Assembly (NCBI RefSeq): GCF_004919685.1
Contig: NZ_SMYZ01000104.1
Coordinates: 1 to 40,937 of the forward strand
Reading direction: 5' to 3'
From: Mesorhizobium norvegicum
Lineage (GTDB): Bacteria > Pseudomonadota > Alphaproteobacteria > Rhizobiales > Rhizobiaceae
DNA length: 40,937 nucleotides
Made by a program: the position numbers and the translations under genes. Positions 18,933 through 26,479 of the stretch are shown one piece after another; within the stretch, counting starts at the first letter, position 1; each line of letters starts with the position of its first letter. The notes below the pieces were generated by a model. That model was not told the origin of the DNA, searched no databases, and saw only the letters and a program-made list of their open reading frames with translations.

Positions 18933-18949
18933 GTAACTTAGTTAGTTAC
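18933..18949 (-). promoter_or_regulatory. Probable autoregulatory operator of the Rrf2 gene
   Basis: On the minus strand the sequence is GTAACTAACTAAGTTAC, 6-bp arms GTAACT/AGTTAC around a 5-bp centre, and it ends exactly at the ATG of the Rrf2 regulator. There is no Shine-Dalgarno between it and the start, so bound repressor would cover the translation start region and the mRNA may be leaderless or nearly so. The role is inferred. Confidence 0.6.
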
Positions 18950-19002
18950 GATTCGCGCCGATGTCAAACGCGCCTGCACTCACGCGGTCGCCTATGGGAA
19001 GC

Positions 19003-20364
19003 CTAGGCTGGCAAAGCGCGAAAACTCATCCGGAAGCAGGCACCATTCGGCCTGCCGTCGAGGATATCGATGCGCCCGCCATGCAATTGCATGATCTCCT
19101 GCACCAGGTTGAGGCCGAGTCCCGCGCCGTGGTCCTGCGGGCGCAGCCGGTAGAACGGTTCGAAGACGCGTTCCCGCTCGCTCAGTGGCACACCGCCGCC
19201 TTCGTCCCGCACCTCGATGACGGCGGGAGCTGTAATGCCAACGGTGATCTTGCCCGAGCGGCCGCCATGTTCGATGGCGTTCTGGACGAGATTGGTCACG
19301 GCGCGTTCGATCGCGGTGCGGTCACCGGAGGCGAAAACTGCTTCTGCTTCGGGTTCGAACGACATCTCGTATCCGGCCGAAAACGCCATCGGCGCGAGGT
19401 CGACAATGACGTTGCGCGCAATCGCCACAAGGTCGACCTTTTCAAAAGCCGCGGCCTGCCGGTCGAGACGCTGCAGGTCGAGCAGCTGGTCGGTCAGCGT
19501 CGAAAGCCGGGCTGCGTCCTGCAGCAGCCGTGCCCGTTCGGGTGTCGCCGGCAGCGCGGCGAGGCGTGTGTTGAGGATGGCGACCGGTGTTCGCAGTTCA
19601 TGCGCCGCGTCGGTCAGGAAACGCTTGTGGCGCTCATAGCCCTTGTCGAGGCGCGATAACGCCGCATTCACCGCTTTCACCAGCGGTGTCACCTCCAAGG
19701 GCACGTCCTTCAGCGGCAGCTGTACGCCGCGCTGGTCGACGTCGATGCGCCCGGCCTCGGCCGCCGCATGGCCAAGCCCTGAAAGCGCGCCGCGCACCAC
19801 CCAGGGCGTCGCGAACAGCGTGGCCAGCGCCATCAGCCCGGCGAGCGGCAGTATCCCTTGCAGGAAAAATTGCGGCGCCTGCCCAAGCAGGCGCATGAGC
19901 GAAAGCCCGCCCTTGGTGCCGGTGAAGATCTGGACGTTGCCGGCTGCCGTATCGGTCCAGCGGATCTTTCCTCCGGGTGGCGCGGCTTGCCCCAGGGTCG
20001 GGTCGATACGGGCGTCGCTGATGGTGTCCAGCAGTCCGACAAAGGGCTGGAAGATGGTCGGTACCGTTCCTTCCTGCAGCCGTTGCCCTTGCTTGTCGCG
20101 AATGATGAACCAGAGGTCCGGAACTCCAGATCGCAGCTTTGCCATATCCGCCGTCTCGCGGACGACAAGCTTGCCGCTGGCGTCACGTGCCACCGCATCC
20201 GCCAGCACGTCCATCGTGCCGTCCTCATAGTCGTGCGGAATGAGCCCGGTGGCCAGCATGGCGCCAAGAATGCCGACGATGATCAGTGTCAGCATCGCGC
20301 ATTGCAGCAACGCGATGCGCAGCACCAGGCTCCATTTCAGCGAACGCGGGCGCTTGATCGTCAT
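19003..20364 (-). CDS. Sensor histidine kinase of a two-component system
   Basis: This 453-residue inner-membrane kinase has a first membrane helix at about 12-40, a periplasmic sensor region (about 41-165) and a second helix at about 167-190. A HAMP-like linker follows, then the H-box FLTDAAHELRTPVAIL with His255, N-box NLVQNAIEHGG (Asn362), G1 VRDEGGGVP and G2 GAGLGLNLV (413-421). It would autophosphorylate His255 and pass the phosphate to the response regulator encoded just upstream, with which it overlaps by 4 nt (ATGA). The signal is unknown. The operon is divergent from the PmtA-like/DedA pair, a possible target. Confidence 0.92.
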   Translation of the reverse strand: MTIKRPRSLKWSLVLRIALLQCAMLTLIIVGILGAMLATGLIPHDYEDGTMDVLADAVARDASGKLVVRETADMAKLRSGVPDLWFIIRDKQGQRLQEGTVPTIFQPFVGLLDTISDARIDPTLGQAAPPGGKIRWTDTAAGNVQIFTGTKGGLSLMRLLGQAPQFFLQGILPLAGLMALATLFATPWVVRGALSGLGHAAAEAGRIDVDQRGVQLPLKDVPLEVTPLVKAVNAALSRLDKGYERHKRFLTDAAHELRTPVAILNTRLAALPATPERARLLQDAARLSTLTDQLLDLQRLDRQAAAFEKVDLVAIARNVIVDLAPMAFSAGYEMSFEPEAEAVFASGDRTAIERAVTNLVQNAIEHGGRSGKITVGITAPAVIEVRDEGGGVPLSERERVFEPFYRLRPQDHGAGLGLNLVQEIMQLHGGRIDILDGRPNGACFRMSFRALPA

Positions 20365-21035
20365 GTCGTCTCGCGCAAGAGATAGCCGACGCCGCGAATG
20401 CCGTTGACCGTCACGCCGCCGTCGGCGTCGGCGAGCTTGCGGCGCAGGCGCGAGACGTGGGTGTCGAGCGCGTTGGACTGAATCTCGTCGTCGAGGCCGA
20501 ACACCGCTTCCATCAGCGCCTCGCGCTGCACCATGCGGCCGGTCCGCCGCATCAGCGTTTCCAGCACCAGGAGTTCGCGGCGCGGCAGGCTGAGCGGCTC
20601 ACCACGGATCGACACCTCGCGATGCCCGACATCGAGCACCAGATGGCCGGCGCGGATGAATTGCGACTGCATCGGCACCGGACGCCTGAGCAGCGCGCGC
20701 AACCGGGCCAGCAATTCCTCGAAGGCGAACGGCTTTGCCAGATAGTCGTCCGCGCCCATGTTCAGCCCGTCGACCTTGTCCGACGTGTCGCCCTTCGCGG
20801 TCAGCATCAGCACGGGCGTGGTGTTCTTCGCTGCGCGCAGTCTGGGCACAAGCGACAGCCCGTCGCCATCCGGCAATTGGCGGTCGAGCAGGATGGCGTC
20901 GTAGCTGTCGGCGGCAACGAAGCCCTCCGCCTCGAGCAGCGAGCCGGCGTGGTCGACCACCATGTCGTGGCGCTTCAGCGCGGCACGCAAGGCCGAGACC
21001 ATTTCAGGCTCGTCTTCGACCAGCAGGATACGCAT
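20361..21035 (-). CDS. OmpR/PhoB-family response regulator
   Basis: This 224-residue regulator has a receiver domain with Asp8/Glu9, phospho-acceptor Asp51 (LLDRQLPDGDGL), Thr79 and Lys101 (LAKPF), and a C-terminal winged helix (about 130-222) ending in the typical THVSRLRRKL...IRGVGYLL. The ATG at 21035 has an AGAGGA site 6 nt upstream and gives the standard MRILLVEDEP start; the open frame upstream of it is not protein-like. It is co-translated with the histidine kinase. A pair of TTGCGCAA palindromes lies 50-120 bp upstream and may be its binding region. Confidence 0.93.
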   Translation of the reverse strand: MRILLVEDEPEMVSALRAALKRHDMVVDHAGSLLEAEGFVAADSYDAILLDRQLPDGDGLSLVPRLRAAKNTTPVLMLTAKGDTSDKVDGLNMGADDYLAKPFAFEELLARLRALLRRPVPMQSQFIRAGHLVLDVGHREVSIRGEPLSLPRRELLVLETLMRRTGRMVQREALMEAVFGLDDEIQSNALDTHVSRLRRKLADADGGVTVNGIRGVGYLLRETT

Positions 21036-21081
21036 CCACCATCCTCTTACAAAGACCACTGCTGCAGGCGCTACAGCGCCA

Positions 21082-21158
21082 ACATTGCGCAAGCATGGCA
21101 AATCCTGGCAGCGGGCGTCGACGCGCCCTTTCTTTGCATCTGCCACCTTGCGCAATGT
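21082..21158. promoter_or_regulatory. Paired TTGCGCAA sites (12-bp inverted repeat) between TCS and pmtA-like gene
   Basis: ACATTGCGCAAG at 21082-21093 and its exact reverse complement CTTGCGCAATGT at 21147-21158 flank 53 bp. Each arm holds the 8-bp palindrome TTGCGCAA, and the two are 63 bp apart, close to six helical turns, so they face the same side of the DNA. They lie in the divergent promoter region of the two-component operon and the methyltransferase-DedA pair. A looping operator is inferred. Confidence 0.5.
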
Positions 21159-21321
21159 CTATGCAATCCAGTCACGGCAAACAGCGCCAGTCGGCACGAA
21201 CCGCCATGCCGGCATCAAGGCGTCGGGCCCGAATATGCAACAGGTCGGGTCCGGCGCTGAAATGAAATCAAATGGCCGCACCAAACTGATTGTCGCGCTG
21301 CTGTCCGGATTGAGGTTAGCT

Positions 21322-21921
21322 ATGTCTGCAAATGATGCTCTGTCTTTTCTCATGGCGTGGACCGTGGCGCCGTTCAGGATCGGCTCCGTCACGCCGTCCA
21401 GTTCCAGCCTGGCGGCATTGATGACGCGCGACATCGGTCCCGACACCGGCCCCGTGCTGGAGCTTGGTCCCGGAACCGGCCCGTTCACCCGGGCGCTGCT
21501 GGCGCGCGGGGTCAGTGAAGAGGATTTGACGCTGATCGAATCCGATCCGGATTTCGCCGCACTGCTCAAGCGGCGCTTTCCCGCCGCCCGGGTCTTCGAA
21601 ATGGATGCCGTCGGCCTGCGCCATCTATCGCTATTCCCTGGGCCGGCGGTCGGCGCCGCCATTAGCGGGTTGCCCTTCCGCCTGATCTCACCGCGCAAGA
21701 CGCTCGCCATTCTCGACGGGGTTTTCGCAAATCTTCGCCCAGGCGGCGCGCTCTATCAGTTCACGCTCGGCCGGCGCTGTCCGTTCGACCAGTCGCTGCT
21801 CGATCGGCTCGATCTCGAGGTCACGCGGGTTGGCCATACCTTTCGCAACTTCCCGCCGGCGACGGTCTATCGCATCGCCAGGATCAAGACGCTCAGCACC
21901 TATGACTGGCGCTTCGCGTGA
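21322..21921 (+). CDS. PmtA-like phospholipid N-methyltransferase
   Basis: This 199-residue SAM methyltransferase is close in length and layout to the rhizobial PmtA enzymes, which methylate phosphatidylethanolamine stepwise to phosphatidylcholine. The N-terminal part FLMAWTVAPFRIGSVTPSS is a PmtA-type membrane-associating segment, and motif I is VLELGPGTGPFT (45-56). FEMDAVGLRH and ISGLPFRLISP follow as motifs II/IV. The ATG at 21322 is chosen for its GAGG site 7 nt upstream; the upstream open frame has several ATGs but no family sequence. The next gene, a DedA-family protein, overlaps as GTGA. A general methyltransferase of the same fold is the alternative. Confidence 0.8.
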   Translation: MSANDALSFLMAWTVAPFRIGSVTPSSSSLAALMTRDIGPDTGPVLELGPGTGPFTRALLARGVSEEDLTLIESDPDFAALLKRRFPAARVFEMDAVGLRHLSLFPGPAVGAAISGLPFRLISPRKTLAILDGVFANLRPGGALYQFTLGRRCPFDQSLLDRLDLEVTRVGHTFRNFPPATVYRIARIKTLSTYDWRFA

Positions 21922-22535
21922 CCGGCCCGCTGGCGACAATCCTCGGCTTCGGTCTGTTGGGCGTCTTCTGCCTCGCCTTCACCGAAAAGATCCTGCCAAT
22001 CCCGCCCTCGCATGTGCTGCTGCTGTTCCTCGGCATGACGGCGGCGCCGGATGGTTCGACGCTGGCGGTCTTGCTGCTGGTGACGACGCTTGCCTCCGCC
22101 AGCGGCTGCCTTGTCTGGTATGCGGTCGGCCGCCGGATTGGGCCTGATCGTGCCGACAGGCTGGTGGAACGTTTCGGCAAATATGTCTTCCTGCGCCACG
22201 CGACCTACCGCAGGCTCGGCCAGGCCTACCGCCGCAATCATGTCCGGGTCTCCCTGCTGGCACAGTTCATCCCGACGGTGCGCAATTACCTGCCGATCGC
22301 AGCCGGCGCGCTCTGTCTGCCTGCCTTCCCCTTTGCGGCCGCGACGCTGCTCGGCGCCACGCTCTGGAACGCCGGCTTTCTCACCACCGGCTATCTGCTG
22401 CGCGGCAGCGGCCGGGATTCGTTCACGGTGGGCCTGCGCATCATTGTCATCGTCGTGGCTCTGGAGACGGCATTCATGCTTGTGCTGCGCTATGGCCCCG
22501 CATGCCGGCGGCGCATCAAGTTGGCGCTCGGCTGA
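21918..22535 (+). CDS. DedA/VTT-family membrane protein
   Basis: This 205-residue inner-membrane protein has the DedA (VTT) fold: a hydrophobic start, the acidic TEKILPIPPSHVLLLFLG re-entrant region, and the signature FIPTVRNYLPIAAGALCL followed by LGATLWNAGF. DedA proteins act in membrane homeostasis, and some translocate undecaprenyl phosphate or phosphatidylethanolamine. The GTG start overlaps the TGA of the PmtA-like gene by 4 nt, so the two are translationally coupled. This supports a joint role in phospholipid synthesis and distribution, perhaps under the divergent two-component system. Confidence 0.88.
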   Translation: MTGPLATILGFGLLGVFCLAFTEKILPIPPSHVLLLFLGMTAAPDGSTLAVLLLVTTLASASGCLVWYAVGRRIGPDRADRLVERFGKYVFLRHATYRRLGQAYRRNHVRVSLLAQFIPTVRNYLPIAAGALCLPAFPFAAATLLGATLWNAGFLTTGYLLRGSGRDSFTVGLRIIVIVVALETAFMLVLRYGPACRRRIKLALG

Positions 22536-22617
22536 CCACGCAGCGCCGGATCTCCGGTCACGGGATAAGCTCCGCCGTCGGCTTTCCTTCCCCGGCGCGC
22601 CGGTGTTTAGTCCGGCC

Positions 22618-23523
22618 ATGGCCTTCACCATCCGCCAATTGCAGTTCTTCATCGCCGTTGCCGAGCAAGGCACGGTCTCTGGCGCAGCACAAAACCTCTC
22701 GATCTCGCAGTCGTCGGTCACCGAAGCGATCAAGGAACTAGAAAGCGATCTCGGCGTCGAACTGTTCGAACGCCATCCGCGCGGCCTGAACATCACCCAC
22801 AAGGGTCACCAGTTCCTGCGCCACGCCACCAAGATCCTCGCGGACGTGTCCGACGCGCGCCGCTCTTTCTCCGGCGAGCAGGCGGTGGCGGGCGGTCGGC
22901 TGCAGCTCGGCGTCACCTCGCTGGTCGCCGGCTATGTGCTGTCGGATCTGCTCGCCCGCTACCGCCGCGCCTATCCGGGTGTCGAGGTCTCGGCCATCGA
23001 GGACAATGGCGACTACCTCGAACATCTCCTGATCGGCGGCAAGCTCGACATTGCCGTCATGGTCACCTCCAATTTGCGCGACCGCACCGCCTTGCAGTCG
23101 GAAATCCTCGAAGTCTCGGCTTACCGGCTGTGGCTGCCGCTCGGCCATCCGCTCGCCAGCGCCGACATTATCAGCATTGGCGACATTGCCTCCGAAACGC
23201 TGATCATGCTGACCGTCGACGAGATCGAGGAAAACACCGGCAAGCTGCTGACGGCGATCGGCGCCAAGCCGCATGTCGCTTTCCGCACCCGCTCGGTCGA
23301 AGCCGTGCGCAGTCTCGTCGCCACCGGCGCCGGCGTGGCGCTGCTGCCCGACCTCGTCTACCGGCCCTGGTCGCTGGAAGGCGACCGCATCGAATCGCGC
23401 GATATTTCGGGCTCCTTGCCGGTGGTCCAGGTCGGCATGGTCTGGCGGCGCGGCTCCGGCCTGCCGCAGGCGGCGCGCGATTTCATCGGCCTTGCCCAGT
23501 CACAGCGGACGGTGCGCCGCTAG
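22618..23523 (+). CDS. LysR-family transcriptional regulator
   Basis: This 301-residue regulator has an N-terminal helix-turn-helix (MAFTIRQLQFFIAVAEQGTV; AAQNLSISQSSVTEAIKELE) and a C-terminal type-2 periplasmic-binding effector domain (about 92-295). The ATG at 22618 gives the normal LysR length and N-terminus although no good Shine-Dalgarno is visible. It lies 82 bp behind the DedA gene and converges on the MerR gene, with 6 bp between stops. With no divergent partner, its target and inducer cannot be guessed. Confidence 0.9.
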   Translation: MAFTIRQLQFFIAVAEQGTVSGAAQNLSISQSSVTEAIKELESDLGVELFERHPRGLNITHKGHQFLRHATKILADVSDARRSFSGEQAVAGGRLQLGVTSLVAGYVLSDLLARYRRAYPGVEVSAIEDNGDYLEHLLIGGKLDIAVMVTSNLRDRTALQSEILEVSAYRLWLPLGHPLASADIISIGDIASETLIMLTVDEIEENTGKLLTAIGAKPHVAFRTRSVEAVRSLVATGAGVALLPDLVYRPWSLEGDRIESRDISGSLPVVQVGMVWRRGSGLPQAARDFIGLAQSQRTVRR

Positions 23524-23529
23524 TGTGGC

Positions 23530-24012
23530 CTACTCCAGGCTGACGTCGCCAGTCTGGCGCTTGCGCCTTGTGACGGAAACCGCCTCCGCCTTGAAGGGCC
23601 CGATCGGAGCAACCTCGAAGCGGCCGGCGCCAGCAAGCCTGACGGCCCGGCGGAACGTCGGACACTCCATCGGCTGGGCGGCCGGACATCGGGCGGCGTG
23701 ACGCAAAGCCTCTCGGATCGCGGTCAGGCGCTGGATGGTGTGGTCCAGTTCGTTCGCCTTGGCATGCAGGCGCCCTCGATCCATTTTCGGCAGGCCGTCG
23801 GGCGTCAGCATCGCGGAAATCTCGTCCAGTGCGAATCCACCGGCGCGTCCAAGCACGATCAAGGCGAGCCGTTCCAGGACGGCCGGGTCGAACAAGCGGC
23901 GCAGGCCGCGACGGCCGATCGAGGCGATGAGGCCCTTCTCCTCGTAGTAGCGAAGCGTCGAGGCGGGCACGCCGGTGCGGCGCGACACTTCGGCAATGTC
24001 CATATCTTTCAT
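23530..24012 (-). CDS. MerR-family transcriptional regulator
   Basis: This 160-residue regulator has the MerR winged helix-turn-helix MDIAEVSRRTGVPASTLRYY (residues 4-23), the wing GRRGLRRLFDP, a dimerising helix, and a C-terminal Cys pair in RCPAAQPMECPTF. The ATG at 24012 has GAGG 6 nt upstream; an ATG at 24003 is also possible, and frame further upstream is not protein-like. It is divergent from a methyltransferase, and the shared 76-bp gap holds a MerR-type long-spacer promoter. The effector could be a metal, thiol-reactive compound or drug. Confidence 0.9.
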   Translation of the reverse strand: MKDMDIAEVSRRTGVPASTLRYYEEKGLIASIGRRGLRRLFDPAVLERLALIVLGRAGGFALDEISAMLTPDGLPKMDRGRLHAKANELDHTIQRLTAIREALRHAARCPAAQPMECPTFRRAVRLAGAGRFEVAPIGPFKAEAVSVTRRKRQTGDVSLE

Positions 24013-24014
24013 TC

Positions 24015-24045
24015 TTGACCTCAAGTCGGCTTGAACTCGTAGACT
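24015..24045 (+). promoter_or_regulatory. MerR-type promoter with 19-bp spacer and central dyad
   Basis: A -35 TTGACC (24015-24020) and a -10 TAGACT (24040-24045) are separated by 19 bp, longer than the usual 17, as in MerR-activated promoters. The spacer contains the dyad TCAAG-TCGG-CTTGA (24021-24034), similar to SoxR-type boxes. It points toward the methyltransferase start at 24089, and the MerR gene starts on the other side. Transcription would begin near 24052. Confidence 0.75.
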
Positions 24046-24088
24046 GCTCGCGACGATCGGTGAGAACAACAGAAAAGCGAGGTCCGTT

Positions 24089-24934
24089 ATGCCGCAATCC
24101 GCACAGCCAAACACACGCCAAGCCGCACTCTGGAATGACGCCAGCGGAAAGGCCTGGGTCGAGATGCAGCCGATCCTCGACGAAATACTGGCGCCGTTCG
24201 AGCGGCTGGTAGTCGATGCCGGCTATCCCGGGGAAGGGGGCAATGTCCTGGACATCGGCTGCGGCGCTGGCGCCACAACGCTGGCGATGGCGCGCCGCGT
24301 GGGCAACGACGGACGTTGTGTTGGGCTCGACATCTCGCAGCCGCTTGTCGCCCTGGCGACGGAGCGCACGCGGGTGGAAAAGGTAGCAAACGCAAGTTTT
24401 GAAGTGGGCGATGCCCAGGCGTATGCGTTCGAATCCGGGCACTTCGACGCTGTTGTCTCGCGCTTTGGTGTCATGTTCTTCGATGATCCCGTGGCCGCGT
24501 TCGCTAACATAAGACAGGCCGCAAGGCGCGGTGGCAAACTCGCCTTTGTTGCTTGGCGCAGTCCGGTCGAGAATGAATTCATGACGACCGCTGCGCGAGC
24601 GGCTGCACCTTTCCTGCCGCCCGCACCCGCGCCAGACCCCGATGCGCCGGGGCAGTTTGCCTTTGCCGACGGTGCCAAGGTGAAGCGGATCCTTGAAGCG
24701 AGCGGCTGGTCGTCAATCGAAGTCGAACAGGCGGACGTCCTGTGTCAGATCGCCGAAGGCGATCTGATGACGTATGCCACCCGGCTAGGGCCGGTCGGCG
24801 CCGCGCTGCGCGAGGTTGACCGGGCAACGGCCGAAAAAATCGCTACTGTGTTGCCTGCTGCGTTCGCGCCTTTCGTGGAGGACGGCGAGGCTCTCTTCAA
24901 TGCCGCCTGCTGGTTGGTGACGGCGCTGGCTTGA
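24089..24934 (+). CDS. Class I SAM-dependent methyltransferase under MerR control
   Basis: This 281-residue cytoplasmic methyltransferase has motif I VLDIGCGAGATT (53-64), an acidic SAM-ribose contact in CVGLDISQPLV, GDAQAYAF for motif II and FDAVVSRFGVMFF for motif IV, the layout of the Methyltransf_11/UbiE-like group. A GCGAGG site lies 7 nt before the ATG. It is driven by the 19-bp-spacer promoter, so its expression is probably induced by the ligand of the MerR protein. That suggests detoxifying methylation of a small molecule, but the acceptor is unknown. Confidence 0.88.
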   Translation: MPQSAQPNTRQAALWNDASGKAWVEMQPILDEILAPFERLVVDAGYPGEGGNVLDIGCGAGATTLAMARRVGNDGRCVGLDISQPLVALATERTRVEKVANASFEVGDAQAYAFESGHFDAVVSRFGVMFFDDPVAAFANIRQAARRGGKLAFVAWRSPVENEFMTTAARAAAPFLPPAPAPDPDAPGQFAFADGAKVKRILEASGWSSIEVEQADVLCQIAEGDLMTYATRLGPVGAALREVDRATAEKIATVLPAAFAPFVEDGEALFNAACWLVTALA

Positions 24935-25062
24935 AGGGGTGGGTGGTTGGCTATCGGAAAAACCGATATCGCCCTTCTGATAAATGAATTTGCGAAACCG
25001 GAATTTTCAAAGCACTTTCACGATCAGGGACCAAAGCCGCCATCAGAGCGACATGCGTCCAA

Positions 25063-25130
25063 CGGACGAACTGACAGTTTTTCAGTCCGCGCGTGACCCC
25101 TAGCGAAGACCGAAACCGGCTTTCGGGGTC
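25063..25130 (+). promoter_or_regulatory. Two consecutive hairpins in the ydcS leader
   Basis: The first (about 25063-25089) pairs CGGAC..ACTGA with TCAGT.CCG around CAGTTTT. The second (25095-25130) pairs GACCCC..CGAA with TTCG.GGGTC. They lie immediately upstream of the ydcS ribosome site (GGGAG, about 25142). They may be leader structures affecting expression. The gap 24935-25062 otherwise shows only a small TATCGG/CCGATA hairpin at 24952-24968. Confidence 0.4.
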
Positions 25131-25153
25131 AGGCGCCAAATGGGAGATCGACA

Positions 25154-26308
25154 ATGAATTCATTCCTGAAGTCATGCACTGCACTGACGGTCGCGCTGAC
25201 CTTTTCCGGTCAGGCCGTCGCCCAGGTCAAGGAACTTGGCAAGGGCGAAGGCCAGGTCAACATCGTTGCCTGGCCGGGCTACATCGAGCGCGGCGAGACC
25301 GACAAGGGCTATGACTGGGTGACCTCCTTCGAGAAGGAGACCGGCTGCAAGGTCAACGTCAAGACGGCCAACACCTCCGACGAGATGGTCTCGCTGATGA
25401 ATGAGGGCGGTTTCGACCTCGTCACCGCTTCGGGCGATGCCTCGCTGCGCCTCGTTGCCGGCAAGCGCGTGCAGCCGATCAACACCGATCTCATCCCGAG
25501 CTGGAAGACGGTCGACGAGCGCCTCAAGGACGCTCCGTGGTTCACCGTCGGCGGCGCCCACTACGGCGTTCCCTATCAGTGGGGTCCCAACGTCCTGATG
25601 TACAACACCGACGTGTTCAAGGAGGCTCCCAAGAGCTGGAACATCGTCTTCGAGGAAATGAAGCTGCCGGACGGCAAGTCCAACAAGGGCCGCGTCCAGG
25701 CTTATGACGGGCCGATCCACATCGCGGATGCCGCCAACTATCTGATGTTCCACAAGCCGGAACTCGGCATCAAGGATCCCTACGAACTGAACGAGGACCA
25801 GTACAAGGCAGCGCTCGAATTGCTGCGCGTCCAGCGCACGCTGGTCGGCCGCTACTGGCATGACGCCGCCATCCAGGTCGACGATTTCCAGAATGAAGGC
25901 GTCGTCGCTTCCGGCTCGTGGCCGTATCAGGTCAACACGCTGGTCGCCGCCAAGAAGCCGATCGCGTCCACCATCCCGGAGGAGGGCGCCACCGGTTGGG
26001 CCGACACCACAATGATGGAGGCCGACTCGGCCAATCCCAACTGCGCCTATATGTGGATGGAACATTCGCTGTCGCCGAAGGTGCAGGGCGATGTCTCGGC
26101 CTGGTTCGGTTCGCTGCCCGTCGTGCCCGCCGCCTGCAAGGGCGATGAGCTGTTGACCGACGAGGGCTGCAAGACCAACGGCTACGACAATTTCGACAAG
26201 ATCAAGTTCTGGAAGACGCCGGTGTCGAAATGCACCACCCAGAACGATCAGTGCGTGCCCTACTACCGCTGGGTGTCCGACTATATCGGCGTCATCGGCG
26301 GGCGGTGA
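25154..26308 (+). CDS. ydcS: Periplasmic putrescine-type ABC binding protein
   Basis: This 384-residue secreted protein closely follows E. coli YdcS along its full length: signal peptide (about 1-23, cleavage after AVA), IVAWPGYIERGETDKGYDWV, NTSDEMVSLMNEGGFDLVTA, GVPYQWGPNVLMYNT, GRYWHDAAIQVDDFQNEGVV and the C-terminal RWVSDYIGVIGGR. It would bind a polyamine such as putrescine in the periplasm and deliver it to the YdcTUV permease. It is the first gene of ydcSTUV-patD. A palindromic repeat follows it, which may hold binding-protein mRNA at a higher level. E. coli YdcS has also been linked to polyhydroxybutyrate. Confidence 0.93.
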   Translation: MNSFLKSCTALTVALTFSGQAVAQVKELGKGEGQVNIVAWPGYIERGETDKGYDWVTSFEKETGCKVNVKTANTSDEMVSLMNEGGFDLVTASGDASLRLVAGKRVQPINTDLIPSWKTVDERLKDAPWFTVGGAHYGVPYQWGPNVLMYNTDVFKEAPKSWNIVFEEMKLPDGKSNKGRVQAYDGPIHIADAANYLMFHKPELGIKDPYELNEDQYKAALELLRVQRTLVGRYWHDAAIQVDDFQNEGVVASGSWPYQVNTLVAAKKPIASTIPEEGATGWADTTMMEADSANPNCAYMWMEHSLSPKVQGDVSAWFGSLPVVPAACKGDELLTDEGCKTNGYDNFDKIKFWKTPVSKCTTQNDQCVPYYRWVSDYIGVIGGR

Positions 26309-26316
26309 TTTTTCTT

Positions 26317-26432
26317 ACCCTCCCCCTTGTGGGGAGGGTCGACGCACAGCGTCGGGGTGGGGGTCTGCTCGGCATTTTTCGAGGCACCCCCACCCGCGGC
26401 TTCGCCGCGACCTCCCCACAAGGGGAGGTAGG
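26317..26432. repeat. Palindromic repeat inside the ydc operon (after ydcS)
   Basis: A first hairpin, ACCCTCCCCCTTGTGGGGAGGGT-type arms at 26317-26339, is mirrored by CCTCCCCACAAGGGGAGG at about 26410-26428, and GGGGTGGGGG faces CCCCCACCC in between, so the 116-bp unit is one large imperfect inverted repeat. It differs from the CCTTCTCCCCG family. Its place after the binding-protein gene recalls REP-type mRNA stabilisers in transporter operons. Confidence 0.75.
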
Positions 26433-26479
26433 ACGTCGCGCGATATCAACACATCAAACCGGCAACAGACTGACAGCCC

